A stretch of DNA of 64,000 bases from positions 5,580,001 through 5,644,000 of the forward strand of contig NC_016631.1 of assembly GCF_000178955.2 (NCBI RefSeq), read 5' to 3'. The translations under genes were made by a program, and so were the position numbers. The stretch comes from Granulicella mallensis MP5ACTX8. GTDB taxonomy: Bacteria; Acidobacteriota; Terriglobia; Terriglobales; Acidobacteriaceae. Positions 26,028 to 34,841 of this stretch are shown in pieces. The notes beneath the pieces are model-generated. The model was not told where the DNA came from. It saw only the letters and a list, made by a program, of their open reading frames with translations, and made no database searches. Numbering within the stretch: the stretch's first letter is position 1; every line of letters starts with the position of its first letter.

Positions 26028-26138
26028 GATTCGGCAATACTAGCTCCATATCATGGGTAATTTTTCTCTAATAACTTGGGTCGTCATGGAACGAAGCATT
26101 ACAGATACACTTTTCCCAATCTGTTTTCAGGACGTGTC

Positions 26139-29100
26139 ATGCGCCGAATCGTATTCGCTCCGCTTCTATGCCTTCTCGCCTTGTTCGCGCTTCCGCAGGT
26201 ACACGCGCAAGCGCCTCACCTTCTGCGTGCGCCTTCGATCTCCGAGACGCAGATTGCCTTTCGCTACGCCGATGACATCTGGCTGGTCTCTCGCGACGGA
26301 GGCGCCGCGCGGCGGCTGACCTCGACGTCCAACATCACCGACGGCCCGTTCTTTTCGCCCGACGGCAACACCATCGCCTACTCCGCCACCGCCGCAGGCA
26401 ACACAGACATCTACACGATCCCGGCAACCGGCGGCGCGCCGAAGCGCATCACCTATCGCCCCGGCGGTAACTACGTCACGGGCTGGACGCCCGACGGCCA
26501 TGACCTGCTTATGCAGAGCATGCAGAACGCCGTTCGCGTCTACTTCCAGCTCTATCGCGTACACGCCGATGGCAGCGGCCTGCCCGAGCGCCTGCCGCTG
26601 CCCTCCGCCTGGTACGGCACGCTGTCTCCCGATGGCTCGCACCTCGCCTACAACCCCTGGCTGCAGTGGCAGGAGGAGTCGTGGAAGCGCTATCGCGGTG
26701 GGCAGACACAGCCCGTCTGGATCGTCGACCTGAAGACGCTCGACCGGATCAAGATTCCGCGTGAGAACTCCAACGACCGTTATCCCCTGTGGCTCGGCGA
26801 CTCGGTCTACTTCCTCTCCGATCGCAACGGCCCCACCTCGCTCTTCCGTTACGACGTAAAGAGCAAAGAGGTGAAGCAACTCGTCGAGAACCACGGCTTC
26901 GAACTCAAGACTCTCGCTGGCCGCGGCAACACACTCGTCTACGAGCAGTTCGGCACGATCCACCTTTACGATCTGACCGGCGGCGCGGATCACCTCGTCA
27001 ACATCTCGCTCGACGGCGATCTGCCCTCGCTCGTGCCGCACCTGGCCAAGATCAGCAGTGGCGAAATCCAGAACGCGGACATCTCGCCTACCGGCGTACG
27101 CGCCGTGTTTGAAGCCCACGGCGACATCTTCACCGTGCCTGCTGAGAAGGGCGACGTGCGCAACCTCACCAACAGCTCAGGCTCCGCTGAGCGCGCTCCC
27201 GCGTGGTCGCCCGACGGCAAACGCATCGCCTACTTCTCCGATGCCACCGGCGAGTACAAGCTCTACCTGCGCGACCAGGACGGGCTCTCCGCACCGAAGG
27301 TCATCGACCTCGGTCCGGACCCCACGTACTACTACTCGCCAACATGGTCACCCGACTCCAAACGCATCGTCTTCTCCGACAAGCGGCTGAACCTCTGGTA
27401 CGTCAACGTCGATCCCGCACTAGGTCCCGCGAAACCCATCAAGGTCGACACCGACCTGCGCGAAGGCTTTGGCCCTGCCGGTTTCAGTGCGAGCTTTTCA
27501 CCCGACAGCCAGTGGATTCTGTACGCGCGCTCTCTGCCAAGCCTGGAGGACGCGGCGTTTCTCTACTCCATCGCAACGGGTAAGACCACGCAGATCACCG
27601 ATGGCATGAGCCACGTCACCAACCCGGTCTTCGACAAGAGCGGAAAGTATCTCTACTTCACCGCGAGTACCGATATCGGCCCGGCAATCGATGGCTTTGG
27701 CCTGGGCAGCCTCAACCGCACGGCAACAGCCAGCGTCTACATCGCGGTGCTGTCGAAGGATGAGAAATCGCCCATCCCACCGGAGAGCGACGACGAGAAG
27801 AGCAAGGCCGATGATGACAAGAAGCCGGCCCCGGATCAAGCCGGTAAATCCGACGAAAAGAAGGACGCGGCAAAGGACAGCGACAAGAAGGACGACAAGG
27901 ACAAAGACAAAGACAAGAAAGACAAACCCACACCACCGACGAAGATCGACCTAGACGGCATTCAGCAGCGCATTCTCGCGCTGCCGATACCGGCTCGCAA
28001 CTACGTCACGCTAGTCACCGGCAAAGAAGGCGTCATCCTTCTCGGCGAGGGCAACGCCGCGGCGAACCCTTCGGCAGGAAATGGCATAATGCGTTCGGTA
28101 TGGCGCTTCACACTGGAGACGCGTAAGACCGAGGACGTGCTGCACGACTCCACGGCCATCGCAACTTCCTTCGACGGCGAGAAGGCGCTCTACATGAAGG
28201 GGTCCGGCTGGTTCATCGCCAAGGTGAGCGACCTGAATCCCGGTGCAGCCGATGGAACGCCTGGCAAGGGACTCAACCTGGACGGCATGACCGCGAAGAT
28301 CGACCCGCGTGCGGAGTGGCGCCAGATGTATGCGGAAACCTGGAGGATCGAGCGGGAGTTCTTCTACGACCCCGGCTTCCACGGTCTCAACCTGAAGAAG
28401 ATCAGCGACAGGTATGCGCCGTATCTCGACGGGCTTAGCTGCCGCAACGATCTCACCTACCTGCAAAAGGAGATGCTCGGCGAGATCACCGTCGGCCACA
28501 TGTTCATCGGCGGCCCACACACCGACAACGACGCGCCGAAGTCCGGCCTGCTCGGCGCGGACTATGCCGTAGATCACGACCGCTACAAGTTTGCGCACAT
28601 CGTCAACGGCGGCAACTGGAACCCGAAGATGTACTCACCGCTCACCCAGCCGGGCGTCAACGTGCATGAGGGCGACTACCTGCTCGCGGTCAACGGCACG
28701 CCGCTGCACGCGACGGACAACCTGTACGCGGCCTTCGAAGGTCTGGCCGGCAAGCAGACCACCATCACGGTCGGCTCCAATCCCGAGGGCGCCGGTTCGC
28801 GCGACGTGCTGGTCGTGCCCGTCGCCAGCGAAGGCGAGATGCGTTTCCATGCCTGGATCGAAGAGAACATCCGCCGCACCAATGAGCTCTCCAACGGACA
28901 GATCGCGTATGTCTATCTGCCCAACACGGCGGGCGAGGGCTTCGACAGCTTCAACCGCTACTTCTTCGCGCAGACCGAAAAAAAAGCTGTCATCGTCGAC
29001 GAGCGCTACAACCAGGGCGGCGATATTGCTGACTACGTCATCGACGTGTTGAAGCGGACGCCGATGCTCAACTACGAGTCTCGCCAGGGCCTGCACACAA

Positions 29101-29522
29101 CCGAGCCCACCGGCGCGATCTACGGGCCCAAGGCGATGCTGATCAACCAGAACGCCGGCTCCGGCGGTGACGCGATGCCCTGGCTCTTCCGCCAGGCCAA
29201 GCTCGGTCCGCTGGTAGGCACGCGGACCTGGGGCGGACTGGTAGGCATCGGCGGCTATCCTCCGCTGCTGGATGGAGGCAGCATTACAGCGCCGCGCACC
29301 GCGCTCTACGGCCTGCACGGCGTGTTCGAGATCGAGAACCACGGCGTCGCCCCCGACGTGGAAGTGGAAGACGATCCGAAGCTCGTGGCTGCCGGTCATG
29401 ATCCGCAACTGGAGAAGGCTGTTTCTATTCTTCTCGACGAGTTGAAGCAGAATCCTCCACCGCAGTTTGTGACTCCTCCGTATCCCGACTATCACCAGAA
29501 CGATGGTCTGGGCGGGAAGTAG
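26139..29522 (+). CDS. Tricorn-like S41 family protease, exported
   Basis: The 1127-residue protein has a signal peptide (MRRIVFAPLLCLLALFALPQ, cleaved after VHAQ). The N-terminal half is two beta-propellers with repeated WSPDGKRI/FSPDG motifs, matching tricorn protease architecture. A strongly charged Asp/Lys linker (about residues 545-605) precedes the C1 helical bundle, a PDZ domain (GVNVHEGDYLLAVNG) and the S41 catalytic C2 domain with NAGSGGDAMPWLFR holding the nucleophile Ser. An ERYNQGGDIADY segment lies just before. It probably degrades peptides in the periplasm. AGGA precedes the ATG by 7 bases. A terminator follows. Confidence 0.92.
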   Translation: MRRIVFAPLLCLLALFALPQVHAQAPHLLRAPSISETQIAFRYADDIWLVSRDGGAARRLTSTSNITDGPFFSPDGNTIAYSATAAGNTDIYTIPATGGAPKRITYRPGGNYVTGWTPDGHDLLMQSMQNAVRVYFQLYRVHADGSGLPERLPLPSAWYGTLSPDGSHLAYNPWLQWQEESWKRYRGGQTQPVWIVDLKTLDRIKIPRENSNDRYPLWLGDSVYFLSDRNGPTSLFRYDVKSKEVKQLVENHGFELKTLAGRGNTLVYEQFGTIHLYDLTGGADHLVNISLDGDLPSLVPHLAKISSGEIQNADISPTGVRAVFEAHGDIFTVPAEKGDVRNLTNSSGSAERAPAWSPDGKRIAYFSDATGEYKLYLRDQDGLSAPKVIDLGPDPTYYYSPTWSPDSKRIVFSDKRLNLWYVNVDPALGPAKPIKVDTDLREGFGPAGFSASFSPDSQWILYARSLPSLEDAAFLYSIATGKTTQITDGMSHVTNPVFDKSGKYLYFTASTDIGPAIDGFGLGSLNRTATASVYIAVLSKDEKSPIPPESDDEKSKADDDKKPAPDQAGKSDEKKDAAKDSDKKDDKDKDKDKKDKPTPPTKIDLDGIQQRILALPIPARNYVTLVTGKEGVILLGEGNAAANPSAGNGIMRSVWRFTLETRKTEDVLHDSTAIATSFDGEKALYMKGSGWFIAKVSDLNPGAADGTPGKGLNLDGMTAKIDPRAEWRQMYAETWRIEREFFYDPGFHGLNLKKISDRYAPYLDGLSCRNDLTYLQKEMLGEITVGHMFIGGPHTDNDAPKSGLLGADYAVDHDRYKFAHIVNGGNWNPKMYSPLTQPGVNVHEGDYLLAVNGTPLHATDNLYAAFEGLAGKQTTITVGSNPEGAGSRDVLVVPVASEGEMRFHAWIEENIRRTNELSNGQIAYVYLPNTAGEGFDSFNRYFFAQTEKKAVIVDERYNQGGDIADYVIDVLKRTPMLNYESRQGLHTTEPTGAIYGPKAMLINQNAGSGGDAMPWLFRQAKLGPLVGTRTWGGLVGIGGYPPLLDGGSITAPRTALYGLHGVFEIENHGVAPDVEVEDDPKLVAAGHDPQLEKAVSILLDELKQNPPPQFVTPPYPDYHQNDGLGGK

Positions 29523-29554
29523 CAGGGTAGCGATCCATTCACATACCAGAAACC

Positions 29555-29593
29555 CAGCCCCCACACGATGTCTCGTGTGGGGGCTGAGTTTTT
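29555..29593 (+). terminator. Rho-independent terminator after tricorn gene
   Basis: CAGCCCCCACACGA-TGTC-TCGTGTGGGGGCTG (29555-29586) is a perfect 14-base stem followed by AGTTTTT, 33 bases past the stop codon. Confidence 0.9.
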
Positions 29594-29624
29594 GAGAGAG
29601 TCCTGACCTTTAGCTGGGGTAGTT

Positions 29625-29825
29625 GTCTTTGCTTTTCTGGTTGTCATTCCGAGCGTAGCGAGTGAACCTGCTGTCTCCCGTTTTTCGTTCATGCTCCCAG
29701 AAAGTATGGGCAACGCCAAAAGAGAATTGTGGTGTCACACAAACATCTGTGATGGGGCGAGCAAAGAACGGGAGAGAGCAGATTCACTCGCTGCGCTCGG
29801 AATGACAACAAGAAAAACAAAGACA
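29625..29825. repeat. Inverted-repeat element (family A)
   Basis: Left arm 29625-29695 (TGTCATTCCGAGCG...CTGTCTCCCG) and right arm 29762-29825 are near reverse complements and are edged by TTTGCTTTT/AAAAACAAAG tracts. The 66-base centre holds ATGCTCCCAGAAAGTATG and no gene. Same family as 14.2-14.4, 19.0-19.2 and 59.1-59.4 kb. Confidence 0.85.
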
Positions 29826-29876
29826 AAAGCAACGGCAACTGACTTCTCTACACAACATCGGGACAGCACTCCCCCC

Positions 29877-30842
29877 CTAGCGCAGAAAGTGCTGCCCTTC
29901 CAGCCACTGCTGGAATAACCCCGGCCACGCCGATTCCTCCGGAATATCCGTCGCCAGACCCGCTCCATGCACTCCATGCTGAAAGAACTTCGCCTCTACC
30001 TGCACATTGGCCGCATGCAGCGCCTGCGCGAAGAGCACGCTGTTCATGGGGCTAATTCGCGCATCGTCCATGCTCTCAAACAGGAACACCGGAGGCGTGT
30101 GCGGTGTCACGTTGTCCTGCCCGGAGAGATAGCGCTGCAGGTGGTCGAGCTCCTTGCCCCGATAGCCGTACAACAGGTGATCGTGAGAACTCTTCGCCGC
30201 ATATTGCTGCGGGTCCATCGAGATCACCGGATACCCCAATCCCAGCAGATCGGGCCGGGCATTCGTGCTGTCTACCGCATCGTGTACGGGCAGGTCGAAA
30301 TCCGAAGCGCTGTGCAGAGCCAGCGTGCTCGCCAAGTGCCCACCCGCGGAGAAGCCAAAGATCATCACCCGGTTCGGGTCTACGCCCCACTGCCGTGCGC
30401 GATACCGCACCAGCTTCAACGCGCGCTGCCCATCCCACATCGGCACAGGGTAGCGATACGTGCCGTCCGTCTGCACCAAGCGGTAGTACAGCACGAAGGT
30501 GACCGCGTGCAGCTGGCGGGAGAAGTACTCGCCTACCGGTGTCTGCTCCTTCGCATCGGAGAGCCGGTCATAGCCGCCGCCCGGCATCACGATAATGGCT
30601 GGGCTGGCTGCAGATTGCCCTCCGGCCGCAGGAAACATCCGTAGAAAAGGGATGTCTCGGCAAGGGTCGCTGCCTGTCGCACCGGGCGCCGTGCCGTCCC
30701 ACAAGCGAATGTCGTTACGGTCGCCCGGATCAAAGCAGGGTGCGGCCGCCGGGGCCTCGGAACGCTCGTGATGAGGTCTCTGGGCCGGGGTCGTTCCATG
30801 GAGCAGGACGACAAAGATCAATAAAGCAAGGGCCTTGCGCAT
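29877..30842 (-). CDS. Exported alpha/beta-hydrolase (esterase-like)
   Basis: The 321-residue protein has a signal peptide (MRKALALLIFVVLLHGTTPA). It shows the oxyanion-hole motif MPGGGYDRLS, the nucleophile elbow FGFSAGGHLAS, a later Asp in FESMDDARIS and a C-terminal HGVHGAG supplying the catalytic His. This is the layout of the axe/xylanase-associated and BD-FAE-like carbohydrate esterases found in soil bacteria. The ATG at 30842 is preferred because GGAG lies 6 bases upstream; another ATG at 30854 overlaps that site. It probably removes acyl groups from plant or microbial polysaccharide in the periplasm; the substrate is inferred. Confidence 0.82.
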   Translation of the reverse strand: MRKALALLIFVVLLHGTTPAQRPHHERSEAPAAAPCFDPGDRNDIRLWDGTAPGATGSDPCRDIPFLRMFPAAGGQSAASPAIIVMPGGGYDRLSDAKEQTPVGEYFSRQLHAVTFVLYYRLVQTDGTYRYPVPMWDGQRALKLVRYRARQWGVDPNRVMIFGFSAGGHLASTLALHSASDFDLPVHDAVDSTNARPDLLGLGYPVISMDPQQYAAKSSHDHLLYGYRGKELDHLQRYLSGQDNVTPHTPPVFLFESMDDARISPMNSVLFAQALHAANVQVEAKFFQHGVHGAGLATDIPEESAWPGLFQQWLEGQHFLR

Positions 30843-31129
30843 TTCGTTCTCCATAAGTACTGCGGATCGTTGAAGATGCCTGATCGTCAGGACAGGCCTT
30901 CGCCATGGTTATGGAAACCCGCATTTCTTCCGCCTGTCGTGACCGACCAGGGACTAAATGCAAATCTGGCCGCTAAACGGTATGATTTGTTACATCCAGC
31001 ACAGATCAAAGCAAACTGCTTGCGCACCTGTTATACTCGCGAGTGCTTAGGTTCCGGCGAAATTAGCCGAGAGCAAACTATTTCCCCCAAAATCATGGCC
31101 GTCCAAATGACGCGCCGTGGAGGCATCCT
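30843..31129. other. Divergent promoter region, esterase and infC
   Basis: The gap carries promoters of two divergent genes. AT-rich blocks at 30978-31000 (TATGATTTGTTACATC) and 31030-31037 (TTATACT) are plausible -10 regions for infC. No conserved RNA structure was recognised by eye. Confidence 0.4.
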
Positions 31130-31756
31130 ATCCCACCGCTCGACAAACGCTCCGCTAAGTCCTTTATCCGCACCAATGAACGTATCCGTGCCCGCGAAGT
31201 CCGCGTGATCGACGAGAACGGCGAACAGCTTGGCGTCATGGCCCCCTTTGAGGCCCTGAAGATGGCTCGCGAGAAGTCTCTCGATCTCGTCGAGATCTCG
31301 CCGAACGCCGTCCCTCCCGTCTGCAAGATCCAGGACTACGGCAAGTACCTGTACGAGAAGGACAAGAGCGACCGTGCTGCGCGCAAGAAGCAGAAGGTCA
31401 TCGTCATTAAGGAAGTCAAGTTCTCGGTCACCGTCGACGAGCACGACTACCAGACCAAGAAGAACCAGGCTGTGCGCTTCCTCGGCGACGGCGACAAGGT
31501 CAAGGCCAGTCTGCGCTTCAAGGGCCGCCAGATGGCACATCGCGACCTCGGCTACAAGATCATCAATCGCCTCATCATGGATATCGGTGAGGCCGGCACG
31601 GTAGAGTTCATGCCCCGCATGGAAGGCACCACGTTGCACGCCATCCTCGCGCCCAGCAAGAAGGCCGAGCCGAAGGCGGAAGCTGCCCCTGCACCACCCC
31701 GGCCGCCCAAGCCGGAAGCCCCTGCGGCTACGGCTCCCACTCCTGTGGCTTCGTAA
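31130..31756 (+). CDS. infC: Translation initiation factor IF-3, apparent AUC start
   Basis: IF-3 prevents premature subunit joining and proofreads the start codon. In the infC frame, no ATG, GTG or TTG exists between an upstream stop and the GTG at 31205, yet the conserved N-domain lies before that GTG: RSAKSFIRTNERIRAREVRV. An ATC at 31130 sits 6 bases after GGAGG and gives PPLDKRSAKSF..., a 208-residue protein. A rare AUU/AUC/AUA start is known for infC elsewhere and makes the gene self-limiting. Later motifs are GEQLGVMAPFEAL, KVKASLRFKGRQMAH and an Ala/Pro tail (PKAEAAPAPPRPPKPEAP). Confidence 0.9.
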   Translation: MPPLDKRSAKSFIRTNERIRAREVRVIDENGEQLGVMAPFEALKMAREKSLDLVEISPNAVPPVCKIQDYGKYLYEKDKSDRAARKKQKVIVIKEVKFSVTVDEHDYQTKKNQAVRFLGDGDKVKASLRFKGRQMAHRDLGYKIINRLIMDIGEAGTVEFMPRMEGTTLHAILAPSKKAEPKAEAAPAPPRPPKPEAPAATAPTPVAS

Positions 31757-31775
31757 AGCTATCTTTAACGCTGAA

Positions 31776-31800
31776 CCCCTCTCCAGATGAGAGGGGTTTT
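31776..31800 (+). terminator. Rho-independent terminator after infC
   Basis: CCCCTCTC-CAGAT-GAGAGGGG forms an 8-base stem followed directly by TTTT, 19 bases beyond the infC stop. No rpmI/rplT follows, so infC ends here as a single gene. Confidence 0.85.
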
Positions 31801-31905
31801 GCGTTGCTTGCCAGTCTTTCTGGAAGCACTACTCTTCGGCGCTCACATCCTTAGAGCTTTTTCATGAATAGCGGGATGGGCCTCTTTCGATTCCTACCCA
31901 TACCT

Positions 31906-31961
31906 TGTCATCTCGACCGTAGCATGACGATAAAAACCATCATGCTACGGTCGAGATGACA
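31906..31961. repeat. Hairpin repeat, TGTCATCTCGACCG family (C)
   Basis: TGTCATCTCGACCGTAGCAT... at 31906-31927 pairs over 22 bases with 31940-31961 around a 12-base AT-rich loop. The same outer stem recurs at 51344-51397 and as a half copy at 55812-55825. It may also act as a terminator between infC and the convergent gene. Confidence 0.85.
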
Positions 31962-32007
31962 GTTCTGTAGTGACTCATTCCGACATCACACTAGGAGTGG
32001 AAATGCT

Positions 32008-33348
32008 CTAGGCGCTGACCGTAGGAGCGCATATCCATTCCATGATCTGATCGAGTGCTTCTTTTTGCAGCATGAAATTATCGATGCCCTTCCCAGGTAT
32101 TTGATTAAGAACAGGAGCCATCGCAGACTTCACGCCCGGATCCACGGGAGACGAGTTCTCCGGAGGATTGAGACGAGCGGTCTCAGGCTGAACCGTCGGC
32201 CAGTTCTTGTTTTGCGGGTTCGACGCAACCGGACTCGGAGTCCACCCTGCCTGCAAGCCGTTCAGAGCGGTACGTACTGCCTGGCCGCGGACTTGCGCTG
32301 GATCGCTATCGGGTCCCCTGGCACCCCTCTGTTTCCAATACAGCCCCTGTGCGATGCCTGGCGGCACATCTACGACGTTTCTATCGAATCCAGGAACAAC
32401 GCCGCCAAGCCACTTCTCCATACGCGCTGCCTGCGCATTGAATGCTTCTTCCAGAAACAATGTACGGATGCCCACCAGCGCCGGCACTTCAATCATGCCA
32501 CTGCGCATTCCAATGATCGACACATTGGGGTAAAGCATGGCGAAATAGCACCATAAACCGAGTTGCGCGCTCCTCGCGTCGATCCCGATGCCATTCAACA
32601 TATCCTTCCATTCCGGATCATTCCAGAACTCTGCCAGATCCGGATCCGTCCGTAGACCAATACGATCACCCGCCGCCACTGGAATGATCCGGTAGTTGTT
32701 GCTCTTATCCTGATAGTGCTGGTCGAGTCTGTCTTTCAGGAGGTTCCAGGTGAGAATGGAGGTAAAGTGATGCGCCTTCTCCGCCGACCGGTCCCCCTGC
32801 TTCGCGAAGAGAAAGACGTATCGGTTATTAGGATTGAACCTCTTTTTCTCCCTCAGCCAGGTGCCGACTTCCGCCTCTAGTGCGGCTGATGTGCTGCCAA
32901 GGCGCCATAGGTTCTGCAACTGGGCACGCGCGGCAAGGGCATTCGCAGAGTTCGGAACAATCGTTCGATTCGGACCAGCCTCACCAAAAGCATTGGCAAT
33001 CACCTTCGTGCCGAAGGTCGCCGACTGTAACGCCCTGACCTTACGTGGGCCAACCACCTTCTGCAGCCAGGCAGGGCTTTTAGTAGAGGCTTTGTATGCT
33101 TCGGTAAGAGCCCCCCTCGCATCTTTACCCGACACCGAAGGAACCGCCACCGATGTCACGCGGTCCACCCCAGCAACCGAAGCGTAGAAGTTCTTCAGCA
33201 CATCTCCTGATTGGAGCGCGCCAGGCTCCGTCAGGATGACTACGCCGAGCGTCGGATCCAGACGAAGTGCGGAGGCGATGCCATTGCGATCTCCGCTCAT
33301 GTATGTAGCTTGAACCAGCACATTTTTGACCGCCGGGTTCCAATTCAT
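32008..33348 (-). CDS. Unrecognised 446-residue protein
   Basis: The start at 33348 follows GGAG by about 8 bases and gives MNWNPAVKNVLVQATYMSGD. There is no signal peptide or membrane helix, so the protein is probably cytosolic. The N-terminal part reads like a Rossmann-type domain (VVILTEPGALQSGDV). The C-terminal half has RYVFLFAKQGD, RIIPVAAGDRIG and SIIGMRSGMIEVPALVG, followed by TLFLEEAF. The G-x-R-S-G...PAL-G pattern recalls the donor-binding half of GT-B glycosyltransferases, but this is a weak resemblance. The last 90 residues are Pro/Asn-rich. It has no operon partner: infC is convergent and the upstream gene is separated by a tandem duplication. Confidence 0.7.
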   Translation of the reverse strand: MNWNPAVKNVLVQATYMSGDRNGIASALRLDPTLGVVILTEPGALQSGDVLKNFYASVAGVDRVTSVAVPSVSGKDARGALTEAYKASTKSPAWLQKVVGPRKVRALQSATFGTKVIANAFGEAGPNRTIVPNSANALAARAQLQNLWRLGSTSAALEAEVGTWLREKKRFNPNNRYVFLFAKQGDRSAEKAHHFTSILTWNLLKDRLDQHYQDKSNNYRIIPVAAGDRIGLRTDPDLAEFWNDPEWKDMLNGIGIDARSAQLGLWCYFAMLYPNVSIIGMRSGMIEVPALVGIRTLFLEEAFNAQAARMEKWLGGVVPGFDRNVVDVPPGIAQGLYWKQRGARGPDSDPAQVRGQAVRTALNGLQAGWTPSPVASNPQNKNWPTVQPETARLNPPENSSPVDPGVKSAMAPVLNQIPGKGIDNFMLQKEALDQIMEWICAPTVSA

Positions 33349-33516
33349 GTCTCGCTCCAGGCAAAGTTCAGGCTCTCGCAGTGCCACTTTGCTGCCGGAG
33401 TAACACACACGATGCAGATTTATTCCGGCGGAATAGCAATTCCGAGGCGCGAACGTGCTGAGGCTAACCCTCCATAGCGGAGGCCGCCTTGTATTTGCAC
33501 CGTAGAGTGCCTATGT

Positions 33517-33570
33517 GTAATGGGGAGGCTAGCGTATTAAGTTGTAATGGGGAGGCTAGCGTATTAAGTT
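33517..33570. repeat. 27-bp perfect tandem duplication
   Basis: The 27-base unit GTAATGGGGAGGCTAGCGTA followed by TTAAGTT occurs twice in tandem (33517-33543 and 33544-33570). The second copy ends two bases into the stop codon of the Old Yellow Enzyme gene. An identical duplication implies a recent event. Confidence 0.95.
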
Positions 33571-34723
33571 AAGCTGCGCCCTTCCCTTTGCCCGCTTCTC
33601 CGACTCCTGCCAGCGGCTGCCTGCGCTCCACCTTGCCCAGCGCTGCACGCTCATACTGCTTCGGCCAGATCGCAGGACGCTGCAGCGCATCCGCCGCGTG
33701 GATCGGCCAGTACGGATCGCGTAGCAACTCTCGTGCCAACAGCACAAGATCGGCCTGCCCGGTACGAATGATCTGGTCCGCCTGGGCGGGATCGGTAATC
33801 ATTCCAACCGCGCCGGTGGCGATGCCCACCTCGCGGCGGACGCGCTCCGCAAAGGCCACCTGGTAGCCAGGTCCCACAGGAATCTGCTGGCGTGGGTCGT
33901 TGCCGCCCGACGAGACATCGATCAGGTCGATGCCCTCAGACTTTACCAGCTTTGCGAATTCGATCGCATCCTCTACAGTCAAACCGCCTTCGACCCAGTC
34001 GGTGACGGAGAGCCGTACCCAGACCGGCAGTTCCTCCGGAAAGTTCGCCCGCACGGCACGAATGATCTCCAGCGGAAAGCGCGCGCGGTTGGCGAGGCTG
34101 CCGCCGTACTCGTCGGTGCGCTTATTGGAGAGCGGCGAAAGAAACTCATGCCCCAGGTAGCCATGCGCCGCGTGGACCTCTGCAATCAGAAAACCCGCCG
34201 CAACCGAACGCTTCGTTGCGGAGGCGAAGTCGGCGACGATCTTGTCCATCCCGGCACGATCCAACGCTTGCGGAAGAGGATAGACGTCTGAATAGCGCTC
34301 TGCCGAAGGCCCGACGACATTCTCCCATCCGCCTTCGGCCAACGAAGCCGCCCGATGCCCCTCCCAGGGCACCAGAGTGCTGGCCTTGCGCCCGGCGTGT
34401 GCGAGTTGAATACCCGGAACGCTTCCCTGCTCCCGCAGGAAGTCAGTGATGCGGCGGAGTTCCACGATGTGTTTGTCGTCCCAAATACCGAGGTCCTGGG
34501 CGGTGATGCGGCCCTCGGGGCTCACCGCTGCGGCCTCCGTAAGGATCACGCCTGCCCCACCCACTGCACGGCTGCCGAGATGAACGAGATGCCACTCTGA
34601 GGCGAAGCCGTCGATCGAACTGTACTCGCACATCGGCGAGCAGGCGATGCGGTTAGGCAGCGTAATACTGCGCTGCTGCAGAGGCGCAAAGAGATGATCA
34701 GGAGCGGGAATCGCGGTCGACAT
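33569..34723 (-). CDS. Old Yellow Enzyme family NADH:flavin oxidoreductase
   Basis: The 384-residue FMN protein is of the YqjM/NamA class, which reduces activated C=C bonds with NAD(P)H. It has RIACSPMCEYSS with the redox-tuning Cys32, AHAGRKAS, the substrate His pair in EVHAAHGYLGHEFLSPLSNK, DEYGGSLANRARF and a C-terminal TGAVGMITDPAQAD phosphate loop. The YqjM-type Tyr after the Cys is offset by Glu (CEYSS for CMYSS). No signal peptide. It begins 118 bases from the divergent M50 protease gene and stands alone. Confidence 0.93.
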   Translation of the reverse strand: MSTAIPAPDHLFAPLQQRSITLPNRIACSPMCEYSSIDGFASEWHLVHLGSRAVGGAGVILTEAAAVSPEGRITAQDLGIWDDKHIVELRRITDFLREQGSVPGIQLAHAGRKASTLVPWEGHRAASLAEGGWENVVGPSAERYSDVYPLPQALDRAGMDKIVADFASATKRSVAAGFLIAEVHAAHGYLGHEFLSPLSNKRTDEYGGSLANRARFPLEIIRAVRANFPEELPVWVRLSVTDWVEGGLTVEDAIEFAKLVKSEGIDLIDVSSGGNDPRQQIPVGPGYQVAFAERVRREVGIATGAVGMITDPAQADQIIRTGQADLVLLARELLRDPYWPIHAADALQRPAIWPKQYERAALGKVERRQPLAGVGEAGKGKGAA

Positions 34724-34841
34724 ATATGGAAGCTTAGATGAGCGCCGTGAAGATAAGAAGCAGCTGCGTGCCTTCTCCGTATCAACAGATCCGCCCCTTA
34801 GCCTCCGCGTCCCATAGAATTGTTCCTAGAGAACCTCACGA

